Source of the DNA: Tidjanibacter sp.
GTDB taxonomy: Bacteria; Bacteroidota; Bacteroidia; Bacteroidales; Rikenellaceae
Length of the DNA: 6,986 nucleotides
Direction: 5' to 3'
NCBI GenBank assembly: GCA_017379955.1
Contig: JAFNVE010000055.1
Coordinates: 1-6,986 of the forward strand
The notes beneath the pieces are model-generated. The model had not been told where the DNA came from and made no database searches. It saw only the letters and a list, made by a program, of their open reading frames with translations. How positions within the stretch are numbered: position 1 is the first letter of the stretch; every line of letters begins with the position of its first letter. Below are positions 1-6,819 of this stretch, in pieces. Made by a program: the position numbers and the translations under genes.

Positions 1-1746
1 GCGGTGGCTGCCACTACTGCTGCCGTAACGATGGGTGGCTTTACGATTACGGGTGATGATGAAGAGCCTGCCGAGCCAGCATATCAGGAGCCGAGCGAAG
101 ATAGAACTATCACCCTCGGTGCTGGCGGTATTTTGGAGAGCGAGCAGGATGGAGTGAAAGTTGTGCGTAGTGAGCTTGTAGATGCAGAGGCGGATGAAGA
201 TAACCTATCGAAACTTTATGACCCAACGCGCGAACTCGCTCGTTATCAGCGACCTCCTATCCAGATATTGGAGAATCGTGCCTCGGAAGTTGAGTTCTCG
301 CAGGAGGAGATTATCGAGAATAAGAATATCATCCAGCAGACGCTCGAAAACTTCGGCATACGCATCAATCGCATCAAGGCGACTATCGGCCCGACCGTTA
401 CTCTCTATGAGATTGAGCCTGCGCAGGGTGTGAAGATTAACCGCATCAAGAGCCTTGAAGAGAATATTGCGCTCGACCTTAAAGCACTAAGTATCCGCTA
501 TGTGGGTCTTATTCCGGGTAAGGGTACGATTGGTATCGAGATTCCTAACCGCACTCGCGAGACGGTGTCGTTCTTCTCGGTTGTCAAGTCGTTGAAGTTC
601 CAGGAGAGTAAGTATGAGCTTCCAATCGTGCTGGGTAAGACTATTCAGAACGAAACCTTTGTGATAGACCTCGCCAAGATGCCTCATTTGCTTGTGGCGG
701 GTGCTACGGGTCAGGGTAAGTCGGTGGGACTCAATGTGATAATTAGCTCGCTGCTATATAAGAAGCACCCTGCTGAGTTGAAGTTTGTGATGGTTGACCC
801 AAAGAAGGTTGAGCTTTCGCTCTACTCCAAATTGGAGCGTCACTTCTTGGCGAAGATGGAGAGCGAGGAGGATGCAATTTTGACCGATACTCAGAAGGTT
901 GTAAATACTCTCAACTCCCTCTGCAAGGAGATGGAGGCTCGCTATGAGTTGTTGCGCAGGGCGCAGGTGCGTAAGATTTCGGAGTACAACGATAAGTTCC
1001 TGCAACGTCGTCTGCCGCCCGATCCACATAATCCAAATGGTCTGCTCTCGCACCGCTATCTTCCCTATATTGTGGTTGTTGTCGATGAGTTTGCCGATAT
1101 GATTATGACGGCAGGTAAGGAGGTTGAGGCACCTATCACTCGTCTTGCTCAGTTGGCGCGTGCGGTGGGTATTCACCTTATTATCGCCACTCAGCGACCC
1201 GATGTAAAGGTTATTACCGGTCTTATCAAGGCCAACTTCCCTGCTCGTATTGCGTTCCGAGTGACCTCTATGGTCGACTCGCGTACCATTATCGACCAGC
1301 CTGGCGCAAACCAACTTATTGGTCAGGGCGATATGCTTATGCTGATTAATGGCGAACTCACCCGCTTGCAGTGCGCCTTCCTTGATACGCCCGAGATTGA
1401 GCGCATTACAGACTTTATCAGTCGCCAAAAGGGCTATCCTACGGCTTATCAGTTGCCCGACTTTGTGCCCGAGGGTGGGGCTGCGTCGATGGGTTCGGAG
1501 CCTGCGGGAGAGATTAACTACGACCCTATGTTCCGCGAGATTGCCAACTTTGTTGTGCAACACCAACAAGGCTCAACATCATATATACAGCGCAGATTTA
1601 CAATTGGTTATACCCGAGCAGCGCGAATTATGGACCAACTCGAAAGTGCCGGTATTGTAGGCCCTGTGGATGGTGGTAAGCCCCGCGAGGTGTTGGTATA
1701 TGATATGAACGAGGTGGCTCGAATTTTGGAGAGTCTTGGCCTCTAA
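1..1746 (+). CDS. ftsK: DNA translocase FtsK, C-terminal part (5' end outside window)
   Basis: This is the motor part of FtsK, the septal ATP-driven pump that moves chromosome ends and dimer junctions through the closing division site. The frame is open to the first base, so the GTG at 4 is not a credible start and the gene is 5'-truncated; the membrane-spanning N-terminus is missing. Counting from that GTG, an acidic linker (about 1-70) precedes the Bacteroidota-like YDPTRELARYQ motif. The alpha/beta motor follows: Walker A GATGQGKS at 233-240, Walker B IVVVVDEFAD at 356-365, and TQRPDV near 396-401, then IDQPGANQLIGQGDML. Residues about 507-575 form the winged-helix gamma domain, with QRRFTIGYTRAARIMDQLE, which in the family reads KOPS sequences and contacts XerD. 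All key ATPase residues are intact. The stop codon lies 11 bases before the LolA-like gene, so they are probably co-transcribed. The family assignment is very secure; orthologue details are from family knowledge. Confidence 0.97.
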   Translation, partial: AVAATTAAVTMGGFTITGDDEEPAEPAYQEPSEDRTITLGAGGILESEQDGVKVVRSELVDAEADEDNLSKLYDPTRELARYQRPPIQILENRASEVEFSQEEIIENKNIIQQTLENFGIRINRIKATIGPTVTLYEIEPAQGVKINRIKSLEENIALDLKALSIRYVGLIPGKGTIGIEIPNRTRETVSFFSVVKSLKFQESKYELPIVLGKTIQNETFVIDLAKMPHLLVAGATGQGKSVGLNVIISSLLYKKHPAELKFVMVDPKKVELSLYSKLERHFLAKMESEEDAILTDTQKVVNTLNSLCKEMEARYELLRRAQVRKISEYNDKFLQRRLPPDPHNPNGLLSHRYLPYIVVVVDEFADMIMTAGKEVEAPITRLAQLARAVGIHLIIATQRPDVKVITGLIKANFPARIAFRVTSMVDSRTIIDQPGANQLIGQGDMLMLINGELTRLQCAFLDTPEIERITDFISRQKGYPTAYQLPDFVPEGGAASMGSEPAGEINYDPMFREIANFVVQHQQGSTSYIQRRFTIGYTRAARIMDQLESAGIVGPVDGGKPREVLVYDMNEVARILESLGL

Positions 1747-1757
1747 CGAAGAAAATT

Positions 1758-2393
1758 ATGAGAAAGTTTTTGTATATTTCTGCTCTTATCATTGCCCTGC
1801 TTTGTGGTCAGCGAGTTGAGGCTCAGAGTGCCGACCAGATGGTGGCGCGTGTGACAAGTTTCTTTGCCGAGCGTGCAGATGGCTATCGTGTGCGCTTTGT
1901 GGTCAATATGGAGGGTATGGATGCCCAGCGTGGTGAGTATGTGGTGGCTGGCAAAAAGTACCACATTGAGGTTATGGGGCAGGAGCAGTTCTCAGATGGA
2001 CTCTATCGCTATGGTGTGGATGGGGTGAATATGGAGGTTACGATTGACCGCATAGACCCCGAGAGTCGCAATCTGCTTGTCAACCCTTTGCGTGCCTTTG
2101 ACTTTGGCGGTGAGGCCTTTGAGGTGAGCGTGGCGGGTGAGAGCGATACGGCGGTTGGTCGTGCCGTGGTGCTCCATCTTGTGCCCCGTGAGGGTGTGCT
2201 CGATGGTGTGCGCAGGGTGGTGCTCTATGCTTTGCCCGATGATGGTCGCCCCGTGGAGTTGCGCTACGATTTCAATGGCCTGGAGCTGAGTGTTCAGGTG
2301 GAGAGCGTGGAGAAGTTGAAGAGTGTAAACGATAAGAAGTTCCAATTCTCAGCAACGGAATTTAAGAATTACGAAATTATTGATTTTCGATAG
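1758..2393 (+). CDS. lolA: LolA-like periplasmic outer-membrane lipoprotein carrier
   Basis: This 211-residue exported protein is probably the Bacteroidota type of LolA, which carries lipoproteins across the periplasm from the inner to the outer membrane. The start ATG follows the ftsK stop by 11 bases and is followed by a clear signal peptide: MRK, a hydrophobic core (about 4-16) and a likely signal peptidase I site VEA|QS after residue 22. Cys16 is preceded by ALL and does not make a lipobox. The mature part is rich in alternating beta strands, as expected for the LolA half-barrel, and ends in EFKNYEIIDFR, resembling the C-terminal strand of Bacteroidota LolA proteins. The assignment rests on length, signal peptide, strand pattern, C-terminus and position behind ftsK; sequence identity to E. 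coli LolA would be low. Codon use is odd: 20 of 28 valines use GTG, against 1 of 30 in the TPR gene downstream. The start has no Shine-Dalgarno sequence, as is usual in this phylum. Confidence 0.72.
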   Translation: MRKFLYISALIIALLCGQRVEAQSADQMVARVTSFFAERADGYRVRFVVNMEGMDAQRGEYVVAGKKYHIEVMGQEQFSDGLYRYGVDGVNMEVTIDRIDPESRNLLVNPLRAFDFGGEAFEVSVAGESDTAVGRAVVLHLVPREGVLDGVRRVVLYALPDDGRPVELRYDFNGLELSVQVESVEKLKSVNDKKFQFSATEFKNYEIIDFR

Positions 2394-2436
2394 AAAGCCG
2401 TCTGATTGATAGGTTTGGGATTTGTAATGAATTAAC

Positions 2437-2475
2437 ACCGAGAGCAATTCGAATTGCTCTCGGTTGTTTTTTTTT
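2437..2475 (+). terminator. Intrinsic terminator of the ftsK-lolA unit
   Basis: A perfect 28-base palindrome (2437-2464, arms ACCGAGAGCAATTC and its complement) is followed after TG by nine T residues (2467-2475). It begins 43 bases after the lolA stop. As RNA it forms a 12-pair stem with a UCGA loop and a U-tract, the classic Rho-independent form. The arm ACCGAGAG recurs in the hairpin at 6781-6813. Confidence 0.88.
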
Positions 2476-2523
2476 GGGGGGGGGCGGAGTTTAGGGAGTT
2501 TAGGGAGTTTAGGGAGTGTAGGG
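2476..2523 (+). other. G9 run plus four-tract G-quadruplex motif
   Basis: Directly after the terminator T-run, nine G residues (2476-2484) form a T9G9 junction. The start of the 9-base array then supplies four GGG tracts at 2494-2496, 2503-2505, 2512-2514 and 2521-2523, each separated by exactly 6 bases (AGTTTA, AGTTTA, AGTGTA). This fits the usual pattern for an intramolecular G-quadruplex on the + strand, although three 6-base loops make it only moderately stable. The motif follows from the sequence; folding in the cell is inference. The G9 run is also a possible slippage site. Confidence 0.5.
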
Positions 2524-2593
2524 ATAATCCTTAAGTTCCTTAAATTCCCTAAATTCCTTAAACTCCTTAATTTCCTTAATCTCCCTTAACCTC
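2486..2593. repeat. Inverted array of 9-base repeats (GGAGTTTAG family)
   Basis: Four forward 9-base units run from 2486 to 2521 (GGAGTTTAG three times, then GGAGTGTAG). A centre GGATAATCC (2522-2530) follows, then seven units in the opposite orientation (2531-2593: TTAAGTTCC, TTAAATTCC, CTAAATTCC, TTAAACTCC, TTAATTTCC, TTAATCTCC, CTTAACCTC). Positions 2486-2524 face 2528-2566 across a TAA loop. Of 39 facing pairs, 31 are Watson-Crick, 7 are G-U or U-G as + strand RNA, and one (2518/2534) is a mismatch. The last three reverse units have no partner. The array lies between the lolA terminator and the gyrA promoter, and no reading frame explains it. Its function is unknown to me. Related units occur at 6820-6873. 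Confidence 0.85.
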
Positions 2594-2626
2594 TATTCGC
2601 TTCCCTTCACCTCTCTTTGTCTTTCA

Positions 2627-2639
2627 ATTTTGCATTTTG
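2627..2639 (-). repeat. CAAAATGCAAAAT motif, copy 1 (minus orientation)
   Basis: ATTTTGCATTTTG reads on the minus strand as CAAAATGCAAAAT, a head-to-tail repeat of a 7-base unit. The same 13 bases occur on the + strand at 6764-6776 in the other long intergenic gap. It lies 54 bases before the gyrA -33 element. A/T-rich 13-base words can recur by chance, so only its repeated company with the 9-base arrays makes it notable. Confidence 0.5.
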
Positions 2640-2692
2640 GGTATTATAGGCTGAAATTCACACCGTATGCCACTTTTTTTGAGGTCGATTTG

Positions 2693-2724
2693 TTTGGTCG
2701 AAAAGAAAAAAAGTAGTACTTTTA
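2693..2724 (+). promoter_or_regulatory. Predicted gyrA promoter, Bacteroidota type
   Basis: TTTG at 2693-2696 matches the -33 element of the Bacteroidota primary sigma factor. TACTTTTA at 2717-2724 matches the -7 consensus TAnnTTTG except at the last base, and the spacing is 20 bases. Transcription would begin near 2730, giving a leader of about 20 bases before the gyrA ATG. The leader holds no Shine-Dalgarno sequence but has an A-rich stretch (ATAAAAA) directly before the start, as is common in this phylum. It is a prediction from consensus match and placement only. Confidence 0.7.
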
Positions 2725-2749
2725 CACGGTTATAGTAACAAGATAAAAA

Positions 2750-5260
2750 ATGGCAGACGAAAGGATACAAAAAATTAATATTGAGGAGCAGATGAAGAGC
2801 GCCTACATCGACTATTCGATGTCGGTTATTGTTTCTCGTGCTTTGCCTGATGTGCGCGATGGTATGAAGCCTGTGCACCGTCGTATTATGTACGATATGA
2901 GCCACGAGCTCGGCCTCTACTCCAATAAGCCTACCCGTAAGAGTGCGAAGATTGTCGGCGATGTGTTGGGTAAATTCCACCCCCACGGCGACAGTTCGGT
3001 ATATGATGCAATGGTGCGTATGGCCCAGTGGTGGAGCCTTCGTTATCCGCTGGTAGATGGTCAGGGTAACTTCGGTTCGATGGATGGTGATAGCGCAGCA
3101 GCAATGCGTTATACCGAGGCTCGTATGCGTAAGATTGCCGACGAGGTGATGGCTGATATTGACAAAGACACCGTGGACTTTATGCCCAACTACGACGACT
3201 CGGAGAAGGAGCCTACCGTGCTTCCCACCCGAATTCCTCTCTTGTTGGTAAATGGTTCGTCGGGTATCGCTGTCGGTATGGCTACCAATATGGCACCCCA
3301 CAACCTCTCGGAGGTGTGCGATGCTATCTGCGCCTATATTGACAATCCTGAGATTGAGGTTTCGGAACTCACCAACTATGTTAAGGGTCCCGACTTCCCC
3401 ACAGGTGGTATCATCTACGGCTACGAGGGTGTCCGCGAGGCACTCGAGACAGGTCGTGGTAGGGTAGTGATGCGTGCACGCACCGAGATTGAGCATACCG
3501 CTTCGGGTCGTGAGTGCATCATCGTTACCGAGGTGCCCTATATGGTCAATAAGGCCGAGATGATTAAGAAGATTGCTGCCCTTATCAACGAGAAGAAGAT
3601 TGAGGGTATCTCCTATATCAACGACGAGAGTAACAAAGAGGGTATTCGTATCGTCATCATCCTCAAACAGGATGCTGTGTCGAGCGTAGTTCTCAATACT
3701 CTTTACAAGAACACCCCCTTGCAGAGCACCTTTGCAGTGAATAATATCGCGCTGGTGGGTGGTCGTCCTATGATGCTCAACCTCAAAGATATGATTAAGT
3801 ACTTTGTTGAGCATCGTCACGAGGTGGTTATTCGTCGTACCAAGTTTGACTTGGCAGCTGCGGAGCGTCGTGCACACATCGTGCAGGGTCTGTTGATTGC
3901 TCAGGAGAATATCGACGAGATTGTTGCTATCATCAAGGCTTCGAAGACTCCCGACGAGGCTAAGGCTACCTTGATGAACCGCTTTGAGTTGTCGGAGATT
4001 CAGGCAACTGCCATTATCGATATGCGTCTGCGTGCGCTCACCGGTCTGGAGCACGGCAAGCTCACCGAAGAGTATGCTGAGTTGTGCGCTAAGATTGATG
4101 ATATGCGTGACATCCTTGCTACTCCCGAGCGTCAGTTCGGTATCATCAAGGAGGAGACCATGGAGATTAAGGAGAAGTATGGCGATGAGCGTCGCACCGA
4201 GATTGTGATGGCTGCCGGCGAGTTCAACCCCGAGGACTTCTATGCAGACGAGGAGATGGTAATCACCATTTCGCACATGGGCTACATCAAGCGTACTCCT
4301 TTGACTGAGTATCGTAGTCAGCGTAAGGGTGGCGTAGGCTCAAAGGGTAGCGCAACACGCGACGAGGACTTTATCGAACATATCTATGTGACGACTATGC
4401 ACAACACAATGTTGTTCTTCACTGAGAAGGGTCGTTGCTATTGGCATAAGGTATACAATATTCCCGAGGGTGCACGCTCGTCGAAGGGTCGTGCAATCCA
4501 GAACCTGATTCAGATTGAGCCCGATGATAAGGTAAGAGCCTATATCACAGTGCGTAACCTGGACGACAAGGAGTTCGTGGAGAACAACTATATCGTGATG
4601 GCTACTCGCGAGGGTATCATCAAGAAAACCAAGTTGGAGGCATACTCGCGTCCTCGCCAGAACGGTGTCAATGCGATTGTTATCCGTGAGGGCGACCAGC
4701 TTATCGATGCGCGCCTGACAAGTGGCAAGGCGGAGATTCTGCTTGGCACTATGGAGGGTAAGGCTATCCGCTTCAACGAGGAGAAGGTTCGTCCTATCGG
4801 CCGTGTAGGTGCTGGTGTTCGTGGTGTCGAGATTGAGGGCGACAACCGAGTTGTTGGTATGGTATGCGTTGAGCCTGATGACGACAAGACAATCCTCGTG
4901 CTGAGCGAAAACGGCTATGGTAAGCGTACCGATTTGGACGACTACCGCGTAACCAACCGTGGTGGTAAGGGTGTCAAGACTATCAATGTGACCGAGAAGA
5001 CGGGTCAGCTGGTATCTATCCAGGCTGTGAGCGATGAGGATGATCTGATGATTATCAATCGCAGCGGTATCACTATCCGTACCTCGGTGAGCGATATTCG
5101 TGTGGCAGGTCGTGCTACGCAGGGTGTGAAGATTATCAACCTTCGCGACGGCGACCAGATTGCATCGGTTACAACCGTTCTAAAGAGCGACGAGCAAGTT
5201 GCTGATGGTGAGGTAGTTGTAGAGGGTGATGCAACGGAATCGACCCCTCAGGAATCATAG
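2750..5260 (+). CDS. gyrA: DNA gyrase subunit A
   Basis: GyrA is the DNA-cleaving subunit of gyrase; with GyrB it introduces negative supercoils using ATP. The 836-residue frame is complete and of normal length. The winged-helix core opens with [21 protein letters not shown] (18-38). Tyr121 in AMRYTEAR is the catalytic tyrosine (E. coli Tyr122), and Ile173 in SSGIAVG matches the DNA-intercalating isoleucine. Quinolone-determining positions are Ser82 and Asp86 (E. coli Ser83 and Asp87), both of the susceptible type. The tower and coiled-coil gate extend to about 495. From about 503 to 810 lie six beta-pinwheel blades, the first with the GyrA box QRKGGVG (524-530), which separates GyrA from ParC. 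An acidic tail (812-836; 8 of 25 residues Asp or Glu) ends the protein. The ATG at 2750 sits at the expected distance from the predicted promoter. The gene ends in three consecutive in-frame stops, TAG TAA TAA (5258-5266). Confidence 0.98.
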   Translation: MADERIQKINIEEQMKSAYIDYSMSVIVSRALPDVRDGMKPVHRRIMYDMSHELGLYSNKPTRKSAKIVGDVLGKFHPHGDSSVYDAMVRMAQWWSLRYPLVDGQGNFGSMDGDSAAAMRYTEARMRKIADEVMADIDKDTVDFMPNYDDSEKEPTVLPTRIPLLLVNGSSGIAVGMATNMAPHNLSEVCDAICAYIDNPEIEVSELTNYVKGPDFPTGGIIYGYEGVREALETGRGRVVMRARTEIEHTASGRECIIVTEVPYMVNKAEMIKKIAALINEKKIEGISYINDESNKEGIRIVIILKQDAVSSVVLNTLYKNTPLQSTFAVNNIALVGGRPMMLNLKDMIKYFVEHRHEVVIRRTKFDLAAAERRAHIVQGLLIAQENIDEIVAIIKASKTPDEAKATLMNRFELSEIQATAIIDMRLRALTGLEHGKLTEEYAELCAKIDDMRDILATPERQFGIIKEETMEIKEKYGDERRTEIVMAAGEFNPEDFYADEEMVITISHMGYIKRTPLTEYRSQRKGGVGSKGSATRDEDFIEHIYVTTMHNTMLFFTEKGRCYWHKVYNIPEGARSSKGRAIQNLIQIEPDDKVRAYITVRNLDDKEFVENNYIVMATREGIIKKTKLEAYSRPRQNGVNAIVIREGDQLIDARLTSGKAEILLGTMEGKAIRFNEEKVRPIGRVGAGVRGVEIEGDNRVVGMVCVEPDDDKTILVLSENGYGKRTDLDDYRVTNRGGKGVKTINVTEKTGQLVSIQAVSDEDDLMIINRSGITIRTSVSDIRVAGRATQGVKIINLRDGDQIASVTTVLKSDEQVADGEVVVEGDATESTPQES

Positions 5261-5341
5261 TAATAAAGAGAACTATTAACCAATAACTAATTGACGAGAT
5301 AGAAATTAATTAATTAACAATCACTTTAATCACTTTTTATT
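5261..5341 (+). other. A/T-rich leader between gyrA and the TPR gene
   Basis: These 81 bases are strongly A/T-rich, with TTAATTAATTAA-like runs around 5305-5317 and a near-perfect tandem pair ATCACTTTA / ATCACTTTT at 5320-5337 just before the ATG. I see no hairpin with a T-run, so gyrA transcripts probably continue into the TPR gene. I also find no convincing TTTG / TAnnTTTG pair here; TTGACG at 5291 has no good partner. Such leaders without a Shine-Dalgarno sequence are typical of well-translated Bacteroidota genes, so a weak or non-consensus promoter is still possible. Confidence 0.35.
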
Positions 5342-6700
5342 ATGAAACGTTTATTGATGGCGGTAGCAGCAGTATTGGTAATGGCTGCTCCCTCGTACGC
5401 CCAGATGGGTGGCTTCGGAATGCCCGGTAATGTACAGAAAGTAGAGGTAGACACTGAGGGCGTAATGAAGAAGATTACCAAAGCAGAGAAGGATTTGGCA
5501 AAGAAGGCAACCAAATCGTCGACTTGGATCAACTACGGTAAGGCTATGTTGGATGCCTATACTGTTTACTCGAAGAACGTTTACGATGGTCTGAACACTA
5601 TGAACGCTGCTGTGATGTTTGGCGAGCCCACTTCGCAGGAGAATGTTAATGTAGGTGGCGTAGATATGGTAAAGATTGTCTATACTCCCGAGTTCGTAGC
5701 ATACGCTGATGCAAATGGTAACATTGCAGGTTGGGACTTCCCCGTAGAGCTTGTTCCTGGTGCATTGGATAAGGCTATCGAGGCTTACAACAAGGCTTTG
5801 GAGCTTGATTCGAAGGCTATGATGCAGGTTATGGGTGGTATCAACAGCATTACCGACGCTCTGTTGAAGAACGCTAGCTTCGCTTACGGTGCTGGTCAGT
5901 ACAACAAGGCTGGTGACCTCTTCAAGCTTGCTTACGAGATTTCGGATTCGCCCGCTATCTTGAACTTGAACTTTGCAGCTCTTTATAATGCAGGTTTGGC
6001 TTACTTCTTCGGCGAGAGCTATCAGGCTTCGTTCGACGCTTTCAAGGCAGCTGCTGATGGTGGCTTCGAGCAGGAGGGTGATGCATATTACTTCCAGTAT
6101 CAGGCTCTGAAGGAGATGGCTTCGGGTGACGAGATTAACAAGGAGGTTTTGGCACCTGCAAACGATATGCTGATGGCTGGTTTCGAGAAGTATCCCGAGA
6201 ACGCTAAGATTATCGAGTGCCTCACTGACTACTATGTAAGTATGGGTGAGGATCCCGCAGCTGTTATTCCTTTGGTAGAGGAGGCTATTGCTAAGGATCC
6301 TAACAACGCTTCGTTGTGGAACGGTCTGGGTCGTATCCAGAATGGTCAGGGCGACATCGACGGTGCTTTGGAGAGCTTCGTAAAAGTTGCTGAGTTGCTT
6401 CCCGACAACGACGGTGCACAGTACAGTGTTGGTTACCTCTACATCAGCAAGGCTGACAAGATGTTCCGCGACGCTAACGCTAAGACCTACTCGGGTCAGG
6501 CTGAGTACGACGCTGCATTGAAGGAGGTTAACGAGGTATATGCTAAGTCGATCGAGCCTCTGGAGAAGGCACACGCGCTCAATCCTGCCGATAAGGCTTA
6601 TGTTGAGTACTTGCGTAGCGTATGCTTCCGTCTCCGCGATATGGAGGGTATGATGGACAAGTACAACAAGTACAACGACCTTCTTAAGACTATGGAGTAA
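5342..6700 (+). CDS. Exported tetratricopeptide-repeat protein of unknown function
   Basis: This 452-residue protein starts with a clear signal peptide (MKR, hydrophobic 4-16, probable cleavage SYA|QM after residue 20). There is no lipobox cysteine, so it is expected in the periplasm or loosely with the envelope. After a Gly/Met-rich mature start (MGGFGMPG) and a lysine-rich helical region, several TPR-like helix pairs follow. The clearest are ALDKAIEAYNKALELDS (141-157), a helical stretch around AYGAGQYNKAGDLFKLAYEIS, NASLWNGLGRIQNGQGDIDGALESF (from 322), and SIEPLEKAHALNPADKAYVEYL (403-424). TPR folds bind proteins; no enzymatic motif is visible. It probably shares transcripts with gyrA. 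Codons resemble those of highly expressed genes (GGT, GCT, AAG, GAG; valine GTA/GTT, GTG once in 30), so I infer an abundant product. Family and export are secure; the partner and role are not known to me. Confidence 0.85.
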   Translation: MKRLLMAVAAVLVMAAPSYAQMGGFGMPGNVQKVEVDTEGVMKKITKAEKDLAKKATKSSTWINYGKAMLDAYTVYSKNVYDGLNTMNAAVMFGEPTSQENVNVGGVDMVKIVYTPEFVAYADANGNIAGWDFPVELVPGALDKAIEAYNKALELDSKAMMQVMGGINSITDALLKNASFAYGAGQYNKAGDLFKLAYEISDSPAILNLNFAALYNAGLAYFFGESYQASFDAFKAAADGGFEQEGDAYYFQYQALKEMASGDEINKEVLAPANDMLMAGFEKYPENAKIIECLTDYYVSMGEDPAAVIPLVEEAIAKDPNNASLWNGLGRIQNGQGDIDGALESFVKVAELLPDNDGAQYSVGYLYISKADKMFRDANAKTYSGQAEYDAALKEVNEVYAKSIEPLEKAHALNPADKAYVEYLRSVCFRLRDMEGMMDKYNKYNDLLKTME

Positions 6701-6715
6701 TCAAAACTTCTTTAT

Positions 6716-6758
6716 AAACACCAAGCCCGAGCCTCGAAAGGTTCGGGCTTGTGTTTTT
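6716..6758 (+). terminator. Intrinsic terminator after the TPR gene
   Basis: The sequence from about 6718 (ACACCAAGCCCGAGCC) can pair with GGTTCGGGCTTGTGT (6740-6754) around a TCGAAA loop, with one bulged C and one G-U pair, and runs into TTTTT (6754-6758). It starts 16-18 bases after the TPR stop, as expected for a Rho-independent terminator closing the gyrA-TPR unit. Confidence 0.87.
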
Positions 6759-6763
6759 AAATT

Positions 6764-6777
6764 CAAAATGCAAAATG
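6764..6777 (+). repeat. CAAAATG x2 motif, copy 2
   Basis: Two exact head-to-tail copies of CAAAATG. The first 13 bases equal the reverse complement of 2627-2639. It sits between the TPR terminator and the CCGAGAG hairpin. On the minus strand it gives a T-rich stretch after that hairpin, so it could also serve as a loose U-tract for a terminator facing left. Confidence 0.5.
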
Positions 6778-6780
6778 ATA

Positions 6781-6813
6781 CAACCGAGAGATATTCGATA
6801 TATCTCTCGGTTG
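6781..6813. repeat. CCGAGAG hairpin, second copy
   Basis: CAACCGAGAGATAT (6781-6794) and ATATCTCTCGGTTG (6800-6813) are perfect 14-base inverted arms around TCGAT. The outer arm ACCGAGAG, the central TTCGA and the trailing CTCTCGGTTGT match the terminator at 2437-2467. Here no + strand T-run follows, and a complete terminator already lies 23 bases upstream. It may be a repeat element, or a terminator for a minus-strand gene beyond the window, since minus-strand reading continues into T-rich sequence. Confidence 0.7.
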
Positions 6814-6819
6814 TTGTTG

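Noticed and set aside
4..6. GTG at base 4 as the start of ftsK
   Set aside because: The frame is open through base 1, and FtsK needs an N-terminal membrane domain that is not in the window, so this is internal sequence.
754..1569. 271-codon minus-strand frame inside ftsK
   Set aside because: It covers the Walker A-to-gamma region of an intact FtsK and shows no domain of its own.
1773..1805. Lipoprotein signal (Cys16) in the LolA-like protein
   Set aside because: The residue before Cys16 is Leu, which does not fit a lipobox, while VEA|QS after residue 22 fits signal peptidase I well.
2486..2523. Telomere-like repeat (TTTAGGG resembles the plant telomere unit)
   Set aside because: The period is 9, not 7, there are only a few units, and it sits inside a bacterial chromosome between housekeeping genes.
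2486..2593. CRISPR array
   Set aside because: The units are 9 bases, directly tandem without spacers, and switch orientation midway; no cas genes are present.
2624..4276. 550-codon open frame on the minus strand opposite gyrA
   Set aside because: It lies almost wholly over the certain gyrA gene. Its composition (many His, Thr, Leu, Asn) is what the complement of gyrA codons gives when TTA, CTA and TCA are rare, and it has no recognisable domain.
5291..5318. Promoter for the TPR gene from TTGACG and TAATTAAC
   Set aside because: TTGACG fits an E. coli-type -35, but the downstream partner is a poor match to TAnnTTTG and the stretch is so A/T-rich that such hits are expected by chance.
5351..6574. 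407-codon open frame on the minus strand opposite the TPR gene
   Set aside because: It is a shadow of a strongly codon-biased gene with a signal peptide and TPR repeats; no motif or start context supports the antisense frame.
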